Source of the DNA: Pseudomonas viridiflava
GTDB taxonomy: Bacteria > Pseudomonadota > Gammaproteobacteria > Pseudomonadales > Pseudomonadaceae
Direction of reading: 5' to 3'
NCBI RefSeq assembly: GCF_003702045.1
Contig: NZ_RBTP01000012.1
Coordinates: 434,001 to 498,000, forward strand
Length of the DNA: 64,000 bases
Part shown: one piece after another, positions 44,382 through 55,000 of the stretch
Layout: each line of letters starts with the position of its first letter
Numbering within the stretch: the stretch's first letter is position 1
Notes under the pieces: model-generated
What the model saw: only the letters and a program-made list of their open reading frames with translations
Database searches by the model: none
Told to the model about the DNA's origin: nothing
Program-made: the position numbers and the translations under genes

Positions 44382-44969
44382 AGGGTATTGCCCTCGTCTG
44401 TTGACTGTAATGTCCCTGAGACCTCATGGTGAGGTCGGGCAGAAATGTCTGCCGTTGGTGCCCGCTGCCGGCGTCGCGGGCCTTGGTGTCATAACCATTG
44501 CAGTGATGACCTGAGGTGATTTCTAACCAAAGCGCTGGATGCTGTGAATGATCGTTTTGTCATAAGGACGTCACATTTAGGTCTGTCGAGCGATAAGCAA
44601 GGTTGGGTTTCAACACCGCTTTTTGACGCGAGCCTTTTGACGCGCGGGTTTGAGCCCTGATTGAAAGCGCGTCTCAGGTGCAGATGATGGCTGAATGCTT
44701 TAAGCCTTTATTCGACGAAGGGTCGAAATGTGACTTTTTATTGCCCACTTCGTCGGGTTGAATGAGCCTTCCTCATATATGAAAGCTATGTATGGAAGGG
44801 TATGGATTGAAAACTGCCGCACCGATATCGCCTTGGCAACAAGACAGCTTCATGCGGCGGACCGGCACATTCAACGTGCCATGCAGGCGTTCTCCAAGAA
44901 AGACGCCTGTTTAAAATCTGGTCGGGCAATGCGTTGCCCGCCACTGACGGCTCAGGCCTTGGAATATAC
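44382..44969. other. Long intergenic region between rmf and rlmL
   Basis: No gene is supportable. Its G+C is below that of the flanking genes. An 8-bp inverted repeat CGACGAAG/CTTCGTCG spans about 44712-44756. The left part should contain the rmf promoter and long leader, the right part the rlmL promoter. A small unrecognised RNA cannot be excluded. Confidence 0.45.
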
Positions 44970-47225
44970 ATGTCGGATCGTTACGAACTTTTCCTCACTT
45001 GCCCCAAAGGCCTCGAGGGGCTGCTGGCCGAGGAGGCCACGGCACTTGGCCTTGAGGACACCCGCGAACATACGTCGGCCATTCGCGGCTCCGCCGACAT
45101 GGAAACCGCCTACCGGCTGTGCCTGTGGTCCCGGCTGGCCAACCGCGTGCTGCTGGTGCTCAAGCGCTTCCCGATGAAGGACGCCGAAGACCTGTATCAC
45201 GGCGTGCTTGACGTGGAATGGCACGATCATCTTGAATCGGATGGCACCATCGCCGTTGAGTTCAGCGGCCACGGTTCGGGCATCGACAACACCCACTTCG
45301 GTGCGCTGAAGGTCAAGGATGCGATTGTCGACAAGCTGCGTACTCCCGATGGCGAGCGTCCTTCGGTCGACAAGATCAATCCCGACCTGCGCGTGCACCT
45401 GCGCCTGGACCGTGGCGAAGCGATTCTGTCCCTGGACCTGTCCGGACACAGCCTGCACCAGCGTGGCTATCGTCTGCAGCAGGGTGCTGCTCCCCTGAAG
45501 GAAAACCTCGCTGCCGCCATTCTGGTGCGTGCCGGCTGGCCGCGTATCGCCGCCGAGGGTGGCGCGCTGGCGGACCCGATGTGCGGTGTGGGGACTTTTC
45601 TGGTGGAAGCAGGCCTGATCGCCGCCGACATCGCGCCCAACATCAAGCGTGAACGCTGGGGTTTCTCTGCCTGGCTGGGCCACGTGCCAGCCTTGTGGCG
45701 CAAGCTGCATGACGAGGCGCTGGCCCGGGCCGAGGCCGGTCTTGCCAAACCACCGCTGTGGATTCGGGGCTATGAAGCCGACCCGCGCCTGATTCAGCCT
45801 GCCCGCAACAACATCGAGCGTGCGGGGCTGAGCGACTGGATCAAGGTCTATCAGGGCGAAGTGGCGACGTTCGAGCCGCGCCCGGACCAGAACCAGAAGG
45901 GCCTGGTTATCTGCAACCCGCCATATGGCGAGCGTCTCGGTGACGAAGCCAGCCTGTTGTATCTCTACCAGAACCTGGGCGAGCGCCTGCGTCAGTCCTG
46001 CCTGAACTGGGAAGCAGCGGTGTTCACCGGCGCGCCGGATCTGGGCAAGCGCATGGGTATTCGCAGCCACAAACAGTATTCGTTCTGGAACGGCGCATTG
46101 CCGTGCAAGCTGCTGCTGATCAAAGTGCTGCCGGATCAATTCGTCACTGGCGAGCGCCGCACCCCGGAGCAGCGTCAGATCGAGCGTGACACGCCCGTGG
46201 AAGCCGAGGTTGAAGTCGAGAAGAAATTCAACAAGAACGGCAACCCGATCAAGCCTGCTCCGGTGGTGGTCGAGCAGCCGCGCTTGAGTGAAGGCGGGCA
46301 GATGTTTGCCAACCGCCTGCAGAAAAACCTCAAGCTGATGGGCAAGTGGGTGCGCCGCGAGGGCATTGACTGCTACCGCGTGTATGACGCCGACATGCCT
46401 GAATATTCGATGGCCATCGACCTGTACCACGACTGGGTTCATGTGCAGGAATACGCTGCGCCCAAATCCATCGACCCGGAGAAAGCCTCGGCCCGCCTGT
46501 TCGATGCTCTGGCCGCGATTCCTCAGGCGCTGAGCATCGACAAGAGCCGCGTGGTGATCAAGCGCCGCGAGCGTCAGAGCGGCACGCGTCAGTACGAACG
46601 CCAGAGCACGCAAGGTCAGTTTCTGGAAGTGAACGAAGGGGGCGTCAAGTTGCTGGTCAACTTGACCGACTACCTGGACACCGGCCTGTTCCTCGATCAC
46701 CGCCCGATGCGTATGCGTATTCAGCGTGAGGCCGCCGGCAAGCGCTTCCTCAACCTGTTCGCCTATACGGCAACGGCCAGTGTGCATGCGGCAAATGGCG
46801 GGGCGCGCAGCACCACCAGCGTCGACCTGTCGCGTACGTATCTGGACTGGGCGCGTCGTAACCTGTCGCTCAACGGTTTTTCCGACAAGAACCGTCTGGA
46901 ACAGAGCGATGTCATGGCCTGGCTGCAGGCTTGTCGTGACGAGTACGACCTGATCTTCATCGATCCGCCGACCTTCTCCAACTCCAAGCGCATGGAAGGG
47001 GTATTCGATGTGCAACGCGATCAGGTGGAGTTGATCGACCTGGCAATGGCGCGTCTGGCACCAGGTGGCGTGTTGTATTTCTCTAACAACTTCCGCAAGT
47101 TCGTGCTCGATGAAAACCTCGGCCAGCGCTACACGGTGGAAGAGATCACGGCGCAGACCATCGACCAGGACTTTGCGCGCAACAGCAAGATCCACCGAGC
47201 CTGGAAAATCACCGCCCGCGCCTGA
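44970..47225 (+). CDS. rlmL: Bifunctional 23S rRNA methyltransferase RlmKL
   Basis: A 751-aa fusion. The N-terminal half (RlmL) carries a THUMP domain and a methyltransferase for m2G2445 with the NPPY motif GLVICNPPYGERLG. The C-terminal half (RlmK) makes m7G2069 and shows FLNLFAYTATASVHAANGGAR, TSVDLSRTYLDWARRNL and YDLIFIDPPTFSNSKRM. The start is ATG 44970 (MSDRYELFLTCPKGLEG); an upstream in-frame ATG at 44934 adds 12 residues unlike the family. Fusion of the two enzymes is usual in gammaproteobacteria. Confidence 0.96.
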   Translation: MSDRYELFLTCPKGLEGLLAEEATALGLEDTREHTSAIRGSADMETAYRLCLWSRLANRVLLVLKRFPMKDAEDLYHGVLDVEWHDHLESDGTIAVEFSGHGSGIDNTHFGALKVKDAIVDKLRTPDGERPSVDKINPDLRVHLRLDRGEAILSLDLSGHSLHQRGYRLQQGAAPLKENLAAAILVRAGWPRIAAEGGALADPMCGVGTFLVEAGLIAADIAPNIKRERWGFSAWLGHVPALWRKLHDEALARAEAGLAKPPLWIRGYEADPRLIQPARNNIERAGLSDWIKVYQGEVATFEPRPDQNQKGLVICNPPYGERLGDEASLLYLYQNLGERLRQSCLNWEAAVFTGAPDLGKRMGIRSHKQYSFWNGALPCKLLLIKVLPDQFVTGERRTPEQRQIERDTPVEAEVEVEKKFNKNGNPIKPAPVVVEQPRLSEGGQMFANRLQKNLKLMGKWVRREGIDCYRVYDADMPEYSMAIDLYHDWVHVQEYAAPKSIDPEKASARLFDALAAIPQALSIDKSRVVIKRRERQSGTRQYERQSTQGQFLEVNEGGVKLLVNLTDYLDTGLFLDHRPMRMRIQREAAGKRFLNLFAYTATASVHAANGGARSTTSVDLSRTYLDWARRNLSLNGFSDKNRLEQSDVMAWLQACRDEYDLIFIDPPTFSNSKRMEGVFDVQRDQVELIDLAMARLAPGGVLYFSNNFRKFVLDENLGQRYTVEEITAQTIDQDFARNSKIHRAWKITARA

Positions 47226-47363
47226 TAATGGGTTTGATGAGCGAATCTGTGCGTTGCTTGCGCAGGTTCGTTCATCCTCCACTAGGCAAATTACTGGCGA
47301 ATAGCTATAACCAATGCACAGCCAGCGTGGCGCGATACCCTGTTGGCGTCATGAGTTGTGTCT

Positions 47364-49742
47364 ATGACGGCGAAACGGTTCAGGCTCAGGGTACTGGGCT
47401 TCATCAGCGAGCAGGTTTCAGCGTGGCTGGTCGCAGTGCTGACGTTTCTGGTCGGTGCTGCACTGACGGTCATCCTGACGCTGGTTGACCGCGAGGCGTA
47501 TCAGCACCAGTTGCACCAGCGCTTCGACATTCTGGCCAGCGAGCGCTTCAGTCGTATTCAGGAGCGCCTTGACCGTCAGGTCACCCGGCTGGGCACCATC
47601 CGCCGTTTCTTTCTCTATTCCCGTGATGTAACGCGTGCTGATTATGTCGGCTTCGTGGAGCCGTTGCTGATCGGTACGCAGGCGTATGGCTGGAACCCCA
47701 GGGTGACCCAGGCCGAGCGGGCTGCGTTCGAAGCCGGGGTTCGTCAGGACGGGGTGCCAGACTTTGCGATCCGCGAACTGGATGGCAGCGGTAAGCTCTC
47801 AGTCGCACCGGTGCGCGAGGAATACTTTCCCGTTTTGTACATTGAGTCGGTTAGTGAGTACCCAGTGCCACTGGGCTTCGATATTCGCTCCGAACCAGTG
47901 CGCCAACAAGCGCTGGAACGCGCACGGCTGCTGGGCCGTATCACCGCCACACCGCGTATCAGGCTGCTGGCGCTGGATCCATCGGACACCCGAGGCGTGT
48001 TACTAATGGCGCCGGTGTTCTCAAGCACTGATACGCCAGGCGAGAAGGCTGAGCTCAAAGGCATGCTGACGGCAGTGATCGCGCTCTCTGAGTTGATGAA
48101 CGTTGGCTCGCCCGAGCGCGACAACCTGGCGGTCACCTTGACTGACTTGAACGCTCAGCCTGAGCCTGAACGTGTCTATCAGTCTGCCGCCGCTGCGGTA
48201 TCCGATGAGCTGTACCAGAGCACCCTGTTCAGTTTCGGGGATCGCGACTACCTGTTTGAGGTTCGTCCTACCGACGTGTTTCAGTCCGGCAACCAGCCAA
48301 CGTCCAGCATCGTGCTGTGGCTGGGCGGGTTGTTGAGCCTGATGCTCAGTGCGTTGCTTTACAGCCTGATCAGCCAACGCCAGCGTGCGCTGGCACGGGT
48401 GGAGCAGCGCACCCGGGAGCTGCGGGTGCGCGAACAGCAGTTGAGTGTTGCCAATGGTCAGCTACGCAATATCCTGAATGCCGCGACTGAAGTGGCGATC
48501 ATTGCCATTGACCTTAACGGCATCATCAACACTTTCAATGTGGGCGCGCAGCGCATGCTCGGTTATTCGGACCAGGAGGTGCTGGGTATTTTCAGCCTCG
48601 GCGATTTTCTGCCGTCTGCGCCTGCATCGTCCCTTGTCGAAGGTATCGACGAGGCTCAGGTCCTGCAGGAGATGCTGGTCGCCGCCACCCGGGAAGGAAG
48701 CCATCCCGCACGAGAACTGACCTTCCAGCGGCGCAACGGCAGCACACTTGTCATCAACATGCTGGTCACTGCCATGCGCGACGATCAGGGGCGATGGAAC
48801 GGTTGCCTGGCGGTCTGTACCGACATGACGGAGCATCGACGGGTGCATGGCGCGCTGGAGGCTCAGGGAGAGCTGCTTAAGAAGCTCGGCTCGCAGGTGC
48901 CAGGTGGCATCTATCAGTACCAGCTGGATACCGACGGCAGCTCGCGATTCAGGTATGTCAGTGTGGGCATGTGCGAGTTGTTCGAGCTGGACGAGCCACA
49001 GTTGCTCATCGACGCCGACATTCTTCTGCAACGGATTCATCCTATGGACCTTGCCCGAATCAAAAGCTCGATCATCCCCAGCGCCCAACAGCTGACGCCG
49101 TGGCGTGAGGAGTACCGCGTTCAATTGCCGGGCAAAGGACTGCGCTGGCTGCGGGCCGCCTCGACGCCCGAACAACTGGCGGACGGTGCGGTGTTGTGGC
49201 ACGGCTTCGTGTCCGACATTTCCGACCTCAAGCGGGTCGAGCAGGAGTTGCGGGCGTTGTCCGTCACGGATGTGCTGACCGGCGCCTACAACCGGCGCTA
49301 CTTTCAGGATCGGTTGCAGGCCGAACTCAAGCGTATTGATCGGCATGGAGGTCGCCTTTCCATCATCATGCTCGATATTGACCACTTCAAGCGCATCAAC
49401 GACCGGTTTGGGCACGGCGTGGGTGATGACGTGCTCAAGGCGTTCTCGCGGCGAATCACGCATCGGCTGCGCACCGATGACGTGTTCTGTCGGTTGGGTG
49501 GCGAAGAGTTCATGGTGCTGTGTCCCGGAACCCAGAGCGAGCAGGCGTACTTGCTGGCGTTGAGTCTTCGCGAAGAATTGAGCAAGCAGGATTTCGAAGC
49601 GGTAGGCCGCGTCACAGCCAGCTTTGGAATTGCCAGTTGGCGAGAAGGCGAGGGGGTCGATGGCATGCTGCTGCGCGCCGATTCGGGTGTTTACGCGGCC
49701 AAGCAGGCAGGTCGGGATAGGGTGGAGCCGGAGCAGGTCTGA
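47364..49742 (+). CDS. CHASE-PAS-PAS-GGDEF diguanylate cyclase
   Basis: A 792-aa membrane protein likely to make cyclic-di-GMP. One N-terminal helix (VSAWLVAVLTFLVGAALTVILTLV), a periplasmic CHASE domain (about 60-280: NPRVTQAERAAFEAGVRQDG, YFPVLYIESVSEYPVPLGFDI), a second helix (IVLWLGGLLSLMLSALLYSL), a short coil, two PAS domains (about 370-490 and 510-610) and a GGDEF domain (about 630-790). The active site is intact as GGEEF, with a product-inhibition RxxD (RTDD) five residues before it. No EAL or HD-GYP domain. ATG 47364 is chosen; a GTG at 47358 adds two residues. The periplasmic ligand is unknown. Confidence 0.93.
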   Translation: MTAKRFRLRVLGFISEQVSAWLVAVLTFLVGAALTVILTLVDREAYQHQLHQRFDILASERFSRIQERLDRQVTRLGTIRRFFLYSRDVTRADYVGFVEPLLIGTQAYGWNPRVTQAERAAFEAGVRQDGVPDFAIRELDGSGKLSVAPVREEYFPVLYIESVSEYPVPLGFDIRSEPVRQQALERARLLGRITATPRIRLLALDPSDTRGVLLMAPVFSSTDTPGEKAELKGMLTAVIALSELMNVGSPERDNLAVTLTDLNAQPEPERVYQSAAAAVSDELYQSTLFSFGDRDYLFEVRPTDVFQSGNQPTSSIVLWLGGLLSLMLSALLYSLISQRQRALARVEQRTRELRVREQQLSVANGQLRNILNAATEVAIIAIDLNGIINTFNVGAQRMLGYSDQEVLGIFSLGDFLPSAPASSLVEGIDEAQVLQEMLVAATREGSHPARELTFQRRNGSTLVINMLVTAMRDDQGRWNGCLAVCTDMTEHRRVHGALEAQGELLKKLGSQVPGGIYQYQLDTDGSSRFRYVSVGMCELFELDEPQLLIDADILLQRIHPMDLARIKSSIIPSAQQLTPWREEYRVQLPGKGLRWLRAASTPEQLADGAVLWHGFVSDISDLKRVEQELRALSVTDVLTGAYNRRYFQDRLQAELKRIDRHGGRLSIIMLDIDHFKRINDRFGHGVGDDVLKAFSRRITHRLRTDDVFCRLGGEEFMVLCPGTQSEQAYLLALSLREELSKQDFEAVGRVTASFGIASWREGEGVDGMLLRADSGVYAAKQAGRDRVEPEQV

Positions 49743-49783
49743 CGCCTGTCAGGGCTGCTCCGTGTCGACTTCCGATGGCCGTG

Positions 49784-51253
49784 TCAGGGCTGCTGGATCG
49801 ATACCGTGGTGTTGGTCACCTTAGGCTGGCGATAGAGGTCGACCAGCACTTCATCGAGCACCGACGAAGCGCCGAACGGGCGCGGATCATTGAGGATCGC
49901 CACGACCGCCCACGTGTTGCCGTTGCTGTCGCGACTGAAACCCGCAATGGCCCGCACGGTATTCAACGTGCCGGTCTTGATGTGCGCTTCACCCAATAGT
50001 GGCGTGCGTTTTAGGCGCTTGCGCATGGTGCCGTCGAGCCCGGCCAGCGGCATGGAACTCATGAACTCGGCCGCATAGGGGCTGCGCCATGCCGCTTGCA
50101 GAATGACCGCCATCTCACGTGCACTGACGCGTTCCGCTCTGGACAGACCCGAACCGTTTTCCATCACAAGGTGCGGTGCAGTGATCCCTTTTTTCGCCAG
50201 CCAGCCGCGAATCACCCGTTGCGCAGCCTTGGCGTCGTCGCCGTCGGCATCACTGCGGAACTCTTCACCCAGGCTGAGAAACAGCTGCTGCGCCATCGTG
50301 TTGTTGCTGTACTTGTTGATGTCGCGAATGACTTCGACCAGATCCGGGGAAAAAGCCTTGGCCAGCAGCTTGGCACTGGAAGGCACGACGTCGACCCGGT
50401 TCTTGCCTTGAATGGTGCCACCCAGTTCCTGCCAGATGGCGCGCACGGCACCGGCTGCATAGGTTGGGTGATCCAGCAGTGAAAGGTAGGTCTGGGAGTT
50501 ACAGCCGTTGCCCAGTTGGCCAGTTACCGTCACGTTGACGCTGCCGTCGGGCTGGGTGACCGGGTTGTAGCGCACGTCGCCGGTGCACTGCTTGGAGGCA
50601 ACGGCCTTGACTTGATTGTCGATACGAATCGTGGCGATGGGCGGCTCTACCGAAACCAGAATGCGGCCGTCGTCATTGCGGGTGACAAAGCGCAATGCCT
50701 TGAGGTTGACCATCAGCGAGTCGGGCTTGACCAGAAACGGCTTGTTATCGTCGTTGCCATCGTCATTGAACGCCGGCAATTGCGGCTGCACGAAATGACT
50801 GCGGTCCAGCACCAGATCGCCCGTCACTTGCTGCACGCCGTTGGCGCGCAGGTCGCGCATCAACAGCCAGAGCTTTTCCATGTTCAGCTTGGGGTCGCCG
50901 CCGCCCTTGAGGTACAGGTTGCCCCGCAGCACGCCATTGCTCAGGGTGCCGTCGGTAAAGAATTCGGTTTTCCACTGGTGGGTAGGCCCGAGGATTTCCA
51001 GCGCGGCATAGGTCGTGATCAGCTTCATGGTCGAAGCAGGGTTGACCGACACGTCAGCGTTGAACACCGTTGGAGTGCCCGGGCCATTGAGTGGCAGCAT
51101 CACCAGCGAGAGTGCGTCATCGCCAAGCTTGCTGGCCCTGAGCGCCTGTTGAACCTTGGGGGAGAGGGTGGTGTTGATGACGGCCGCGTTGGCAGCGAAG
51201 GCCAGAGGCAAGAGCAAGGAAGCAATCAGAAGAGGGCGGAACGACTTGATCAT
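49784..51253 (-). CDS. dacB: D-alanyl-D-alanine carboxypeptidase/endopeptidase (PBP4 family)
   Basis: A 489-aa exported class C penicillin-binding protein that trims or cleaves peptidoglycan cross-links in the periplasm. Signal peptide MIKSFRPLLIASLLLPLAFAANA. Catalytic motifs are SxxK in NPASTMKLITTYAALE (about residues 72-75), SxN in NKYSNNTMAQQ and KTG in AHIKTGTLNTVRAI; an insert domain lies between the first two, as is typical of PBP4. Length is normal. It is divergent from yggL. Confidence 0.94.
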   Translation of the reverse strand: MIKSFRPLLIASLLLPLAFAANAAVINTTLSPKVQQALRASKLGDDALSLVMLPLNGPGTPTVFNADVSVNPASTMKLITTYAALEILGPTHQWKTEFFTDGTLSNGVLRGNLYLKGGGDPKLNMEKLWLLMRDLRANGVQQVTGDLVLDRSHFVQPQLPAFNDDGNDDNKPFLVKPDSLMVNLKALRFVTRNDDGRILVSVEPPIATIRIDNQVKAVASKQCTGDVRYNPVTQPDGSVNVTVTGQLGNGCNSQTYLSLLDHPTYAAGAVRAIWQELGGTIQGKNRVDVVPSSAKLLAKAFSPDLVEVIRDINKYSNNTMAQQLFLSLGEEFRSDADGDDAKAAQRVIRGWLAKKGITAPHLVMENGSGLSRAERVSAREMAVILQAAWRSPYAAEFMSSMPLAGLDGTMRKRLKRTPLLGEAHIKTGTLNTVRAIAGFSRDSNGNTWAVVAILNDPRPFGASSVLDEVLVDLYRQPKVTNTTVSIQQP

Positions 51254-51615
51254 GAATAAACCCTACTGCAAAAGGGGAAACAAAAAAGAGGGCATGGATG
51301 AATTCCCTCGGTAATTCTGGATGACGACAGGTAACTACGGATACCCGGTAACAACTATAGTGAACGCGTGAAAAATGAAGATTGAATGTGCAGCGTTTTC
51401 GTAGTGCCCGCAGGCGACGCCTTCAACTGGCGGCATTATGCCCCAAGCAGAGGGTGCATGTGAGGAGGCAATGGTCATGGAAACGCTATTTTTTTAGCGA
51501 AGTGCTCCGTATGTCAGCCAAGCGGTCGAACATGGCCTGTCACTTTCAATTCTCGGGCTTTTACATTGATGAACTGGTAAAGTGCCGCCCGATATTTACT
51601 GATGAGGATTGTCCC
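51254..51615. other. Divergent intergenic region between dacB and yggL
   Basis: No gene is supportable, although a frame stays open upstream of yggL. The region carries a small hairpin CGCTA/TAGCG with a T-rich loop near 51484-51501. Promoters for both flanking genes should lie here but no box was strong enough to call. Confidence 0.4.
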
Positions 51616-51960
51616 ATGGCCACTAACCGTTCCCGCCGTCTGCGCAAAAAACTCTGCGTTGATGAATTTCAGGAGTTGGGTTTTGAGCTGAACCTGGACT
51701 TCAAGCAAGAGCTGGATGATCAGGCAATCGATGCTTTCCTCGACGCTTTCCTGAAAGAAGCTATGGAAGCCAACGGTCTTGGCTATGTCGGCGGCGACGA
51801 CTTCGGTCTGGTTTGCCTGAGCAAGCGTGGCTCGGTCAGCGAAGAGCAGCGCGCTGCCGTTGAAGCCTGGCTCAAAGGCCGCGGCGAACTGACGGAAGTG
51901 ACTGTCAGCCCGTTGATCGACGTCTGGTACCCGGAAAACGAAATCAACCCGGTCGCCTGA
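51616..51960 (+). CDS. yggL: YggL-family protein (DUF469), ribosome-associated
   Basis: A 114-aa acidic protein with a basic start (MATNRSRRLRKKLCVDEFQELGFEL) and the family parts DAFLDAFLKEAMEANGLGYVGGDDFG and ERAAVEAWLKGRGELTEV-like C-terminal region ending in PLIDVWYPENEINPVA. The family binds the 50S subunit in E. coli. ATG 51616 is preceded by GAGGA; a longer in-frame start at 51382 is not supported by family length. A hairpin terminator follows. Confidence 0.88.
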   Translation: MATNRSRRLRKKLCVDEFQELGFELNLDFKQELDDQAIDAFLDAFLKEAMEANGLGYVGGDDFGLVCLSKRGSVSEEQRAAVEAWLKGRGELTEVTVSPLIDVWYPENEINPVA

Positions 51961-51967
51961 TGTATCA

Positions 51968-51991
51968 GGAAGCAGGTCCAGGCCTGCTTCC
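51968..51991 (+). terminator. Probable terminator of yggL
   Basis: GGAAGCAGG/CCTGCTTCC stem with a 6-base loop, eight bases after the yggL stop, followed by TTGTTG, a weak T tract. Confidence 0.6.
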
Positions 51992-52072
51992 TTGTTGCTC
52001 CCCCCTTTACACCCTCCGCGCTTCCCGTCGTCCCCGATTGCGTCCATTACAGCGCTCGATCTGTCGCGATCA

Positions 52073-55000
52073 TCATTCGCCAGCCTTTCGCATCGCCTCG
52101 GTTTTGTCCTGTTGCGCGGTCAAAGCGTGTTCCAGTTCAAGCAGGGTGCGGTCTACCGCTTCGTGGCAGTCATGAAGGTCTGTCTCGGATGTTTCCGGCT
52201 CACAGGCCAGTTCGAGGGCATGACAGGCGTCGACTACGCGTGATGCGCTGATAATACGTGCGGCTCCCTTGATCCGGTGCGCCATGTCACGCAGGTCATC
52301 GAGCCGACGTTCAAGGGCATGCTCGGCAAGCCGTTGCCGATCTTCCCGATTGCTGCGCAGCAATTCGGCCAGCAGGCGCGACACCATTTCCGGCCGATCA
52401 CCGGTCAGTCGGCTGACGCTGCCCAGCTTGAACGCAGGTGGCGTGTGCGACAGGGGCGAAAGCCTGGCGAGCTTTTCGCTGAGTACGGCGAGGCTGATGG
52501 GCTTGAACAGACAATCGTCCATGCCCGCTTCGCGACAACGCTGGATCTCTTCCGGTTGGGCATTGGCGGTAAATCCCCAGATCGTACAGGGCTGAAGGCT
52601 TTCAGAGCGCTCGTGCGCCCGGATTGCGCGGGTGAGGTCGTAGCCATTCATGACGGGCATGTTGCAATCTGCGACCACCAGATCGAAACCGCGCAGGTGC
52701 CATGACTCAAGCCCCAGCGCTCCGTTTTCGGCGACTTCGCACTGGTGGCCCAGATACCCGAGTTGCTCGCAGAGCAGCAAGCGGTTGGCAGGATGATCAT
52801 CGGCGATCAGAATATTCAGCGCGTGATGAGGCGCGGGTTCCCGCTCACGTCTGGCCGGCTCCTGAGCGAGTGGATCGAGCGAGGTCAGCGCCAGGTGCAG
52901 GTTGACCTGAGTGCCTTGTCCCGGCTCGCTGTCAAGCGTGAGGGTACCTCCCATCATTTCACACAGGCTGCGGCAGATGACCAGCCCCAGCCCAGCCCCC
53001 GTGCGTGCCATCTGGCCGTTGCTTTCCACCTGCGCAAAGGGCTCGAAGAGCCGTTGCTGATCCTGCGCGTTGATGCCTATACCGCTGTCCTGCACGGCAA
53101 GGTGCAGGTGCAGACGGTGCGCATCGGTCAGGTCGCTCGTCTGCAAGCTGATCCTGACCTGACCTTTTTGCGTGAACTTGATGGCGTTGCTGACCAGATT
53201 GGAAAGGATCTGTTTGAAGCGCAGCGGATCGACAAGGACGTCGGTATTGATACGGCTGTCCAGTTCCAGCGCCAGTGTCAGGCTTTTCTGTCGGGCCAGA
53301 CCGTCGAACACCCTGACCACCGATTCCACCAACTGGCGCAGATTGGCGCGTTCAGGGTTGAGCGCCAGTCGACCCGATTCGATACGGGCAATATCGAGAA
53401 TATCGCCGATGAGATCCAGCAGCTCCTTTGCAGAACCGTAGGCCACTTCAATGGCCGAGCGATCGAGCTCGCCCTGGTCGGCGCGTTTGAGCGCCAGTTC
53501 GAGCATGCCGATTACCGCATTCATCGGGGTTCTGATTTCATGGCTCATGGTGGCCAGGAAGGTGCTTTTGGCACGATTGGCGGCGTCGGCCTGCTCCTTC
53601 GCGGTTTGCAGGTCTTCGATGAGTTGTCGGCGTTCGCTGATGTCGATCCATCCGCCAATGATGCCCTGCACCTCTCCCAGCGAATCGCGGAACGGCAGGA
53701 TCCAGTGGTAGATGGTCAACTGCTGCCCGCCGATATTCAGAGCCCGGTCCTGAATCAGTGCAGTGTTGGTGGCCATGACACGCTGATAATCGGCGGCGTA
53801 TTCCCGGGCTTCGAATTCGTTGTTCAGTACTCCGTTGGTGGTGTTCTTGCCGATGATGTCTTCGCGTTGCGCCGAGAAGGACGTCAGGTAGCTGTCATTG
53901 CACATGCGCAGCAGGCCTTCACGATCGCGGACATAGATCGGATGGGGCGTTCCGTCCACCAGCGCCCGCATGAATTCGAACTGGTCACCCAAGGCGCGCT
54001 CGGCGGCTTCGCGCTGTTTGATCTGACGCCGCATGTAGCCATTCCAGACCAACAGGCCGACCAGCAACAGGCCTGCACCGGTCAGAATCTGATAGATCAG
54101 TCGCTGGTAGTCGTGCCAGTTGGCACTTGCCGGTGCGTAAGAGCGCCAGCGGTTGTTGATCACGGCCAGTTCCTGCGGGGCGATACTGGCCAGGGCCTTG
54201 TCCAGGATCGAGCTCAGTTCGGTGGCGTTGCGTGAAGTGGCCATTGATATCAACGCCGGGTTTTCCCCGGTCGTGGCTGCGATCTGCAGGCGCTCACCAA
54301 AGATGCCTGAGGACAGAAAGTAATTCGCGCTGATCAATGACGTCGCGGCCGCCTCGGTTCTGCCGATGGCCAGCATGTCCAGCGCCTGAAACGGATTGTC
54401 GACCTCGACCGTCACGATGTCCGGATGCTCGCGTTTCAGCCACGCCAGCAGGGCGCTGCCCTGGGTGACGGCCAAACGTTTTCCGCGCAGGTTTTCCAGA
54501 TGCACCGGTGAGCCCGTTTCCTTGCGCGTCACCAGGACGAATGAGTTGTCGATGTAAGGGCGGCTGAAGCTGAGCCGGTCTTCGCGTTCGTCGCTGGCAT
54601 CCAGTGCGCCGATCATGTCTGCCTGGCCCTGACTGACCTGATTGATCATGTCGCCCAGGCTTGCAGCGCGTTTGACATCGAAATTGATGCCGGTGCGCAG
54701 GCGTACCAGTTCAAGCAGCTCGGCGGTAATGCCGCGAAAGTTGCCGTTGGCGTCGAAGAACGTGAGGGGCGCATAGGCTTCGTTGACCAGCACGCGCACG
54801 GTCGGGTGCTGTGCAATCCAGCGCTCCTCCCGCTGCGTCAATTGCAACTTCTGATCGGTCAGCAGCAGGTCGCTGCCGGCGCTCCAGCGTTTGGATATGT
54901 CGATGCGCTCGTCGACCGGTATGGCCTTGAGGGTCTGGTTGATGATCGCCAGCAGTTGTGGGTTCTCCTGGCTGATGGCAAAGCTGAAACCGTTGGCTTC

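Noticed and set aside
44382..44969. Small coding gene or RNA between rmf and rlmL
   Set aside because: No start with ribosome site and family-like product; hairpins are short and not distinctive.
44952..47282. Long open frame antisense to rlmL
   Set aside because: High-G+C third positions leave long shadow frames; the product has no family character and the sense gene is certain.
52745..54235. Open frame antisense to the hybrid kinase gene
   Set aside because: It lies fully within conserved kinase and sensor domains on the other strand and shows no recognised domain.
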